DNA of 64,000 nt from Aquipluma nitroreducens (GTDB lineage Bacteria; Bacteroidota; Bacteroidia; Bacteroidales; Prolixibacteraceae): positions 1,302,001-1,366,000 of the forward strand of contig NZ_AP018694.1 of assembly GCF_009689585.1 (NCBI RefSeq). The letters are read 5' to 3'. The translations under genes and the position numbers were made by a program. The stretch's first letter is position 1, and every line of letters begins with the position of its first letter. This document shows positions 63,595 through 64,000 of this stretch, in pieces. Under the pieces are notes generated by a model, which saw only the letters and a list, made by a program, of their open reading frames with translations, was not told the origin of the DNA and ran no database searches.

Positions 63595-64000
63595 AAAACG
63601 TTCGTAAACACTTTTCAAAATTTTCTCTTCATTTTCCCAGCACAGCTCCTTTGCGGCTTTCTGAAGGTTTTGTTTCCAAACCAGGCGTTTCTCCTCATCA
63701 AAAAGCGCATCCCTCATCAATTCGGCTAACACCTTTCGCTGGTGAGTTTCAGCAATGATGCCAATCCGATAATGTTCTACAATTTGCATCATTTCCGGAA
63801 GATTCGAAACCAATACCGGCACTCCTGCCTGAATGTAATCGAACAATTTATTGGGTAAAGCAAAGCGGTAATTCAAACCCAAATCTTCTTCCAACGAAAT
63901 TCCCAAATCAGCCTGAAGGGTCACTTCTCGCAACTTATGAAGCGGCAAACGCCCCAGAAATTTCACTTTCGATTCCAGTTTCATTTCAATAACCAATTGT
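63589..64000 (-). CDS. GT4-like glycosyltransferase (partial, N-terminus off window)
   Basis: The C-terminal part (about 137 residues) of a GT-B-fold glycosyltransferase has the segments VKFLGRLPLHKLREVTLQADLGISLEEDLGLNYRFALPNKLFDYIQAGVPVLVSNLPEM, where the E-containing donor-sugar loop of GT4 enzymes is found. The frame continues beyond position 64000, so the acceptor domain and start are not seen. Substrate unknown. Confidence 0.8.
   Translation of the reverse strand, partial: QLVIEMKLESKVKFLGRLPLHKLREVTLQADLGISLEEDLGLNYRFALPNKLFDYIQAGVPVLVSNLPEMMQIVEHYRIGIIAETHQRKVLAELMRDALFDEEKRLVWKQNLQKAAKELCWENEEKILKSVYERFL

Overview
The window is a chromosomal segment of a Bacteroidota bacterium, most likely from the order Marinilabiliales (Prolixibacteraceae-like). 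Four things point there. Many promoters match the Bacteroidota form (-33 TTTG, -7 TAnnTTTG). The primary sigma factor is the short 286-residue type. There is a type IX secretion substrate with a CHU_C/type B C-terminal domain. There are also Bacteroidota-restricted families (DUF4290, DUF4494) and an EF-G2-type paralogue. No rRNA operon, transposase, integrase, prophage or CRISPR array is visible.

Layout. 1-7330 (minus): fused str/S10 operon rpsL-rpsG-fusA-rpsJ-rplC-rplD-rplW-rplB-rpsS-rplV-rpsC (rpsC runs off the edge), with two tandem promoters. 7404-10988 (minus): a peptidase-C39 ABC exporter and its HlyD-type adaptor, with no visible cargo peptide. 11433-13840 (plus): an EF-G2-like gene with a long leader and a one-base frameshift. 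13869-18145 (minus): a T9SS substrate, an FkbM-like protein and a polytopic glycosyltransferase. 18437-25777 (plus): PcrA/UvrD helicase, DUF4290 protein, MurA (Asp in place of the catalytic Cys), a TlpA-like protein, GrpE and DnaJ. 25796-32888: MltG, flavodiiron protein, a GH2 lipoprotein, DUF4494 protein and an unknown protein. 33120-34922: TypA/BipA.

35113-47581 (minus) is the most unusual part: a histidine locus hisG-EamA-hisD-hisC-hisB-...-hisH-hisA-hisF-hisIE. It is preceded by a His-rich leader peptide and an attenuator hairpin. It is interrupted by two four-helix-bundle (S23-like) genes, a GxxExxY protein, a DUF1016/YhcG nuclease-like gene, a purU-tlpA pair and an opposing tRNA-Glu. 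Most of its intergenic gaps consist of short, hairpin-forming repeat elements that begin at, or within a few bases of, the preceding stop codon.

47796-64000: GH105 hydrolase, a structured RNA/mini-ORF candidate, primary sigma factor, DegQ/HtrA protease, a Cache-type histidine kinase, a LOG-family protein, GyrB, a TPR/outer-membrane barrel pair, a small secreted protein, FtsE and a truncated glycosyltransferase.

The strongest leads are (i) the stop-codon-abutting repeat families, some flanking S23-like or GxxExxY cargo genes, (ii) a textbook-like ribosome-mediated his attenuator in a Bacteroidota genome, and (iii) the frameshifted, catalytic-His-lacking EF-G paralogue. All product names come from reading the protein sequences; no database search was run.
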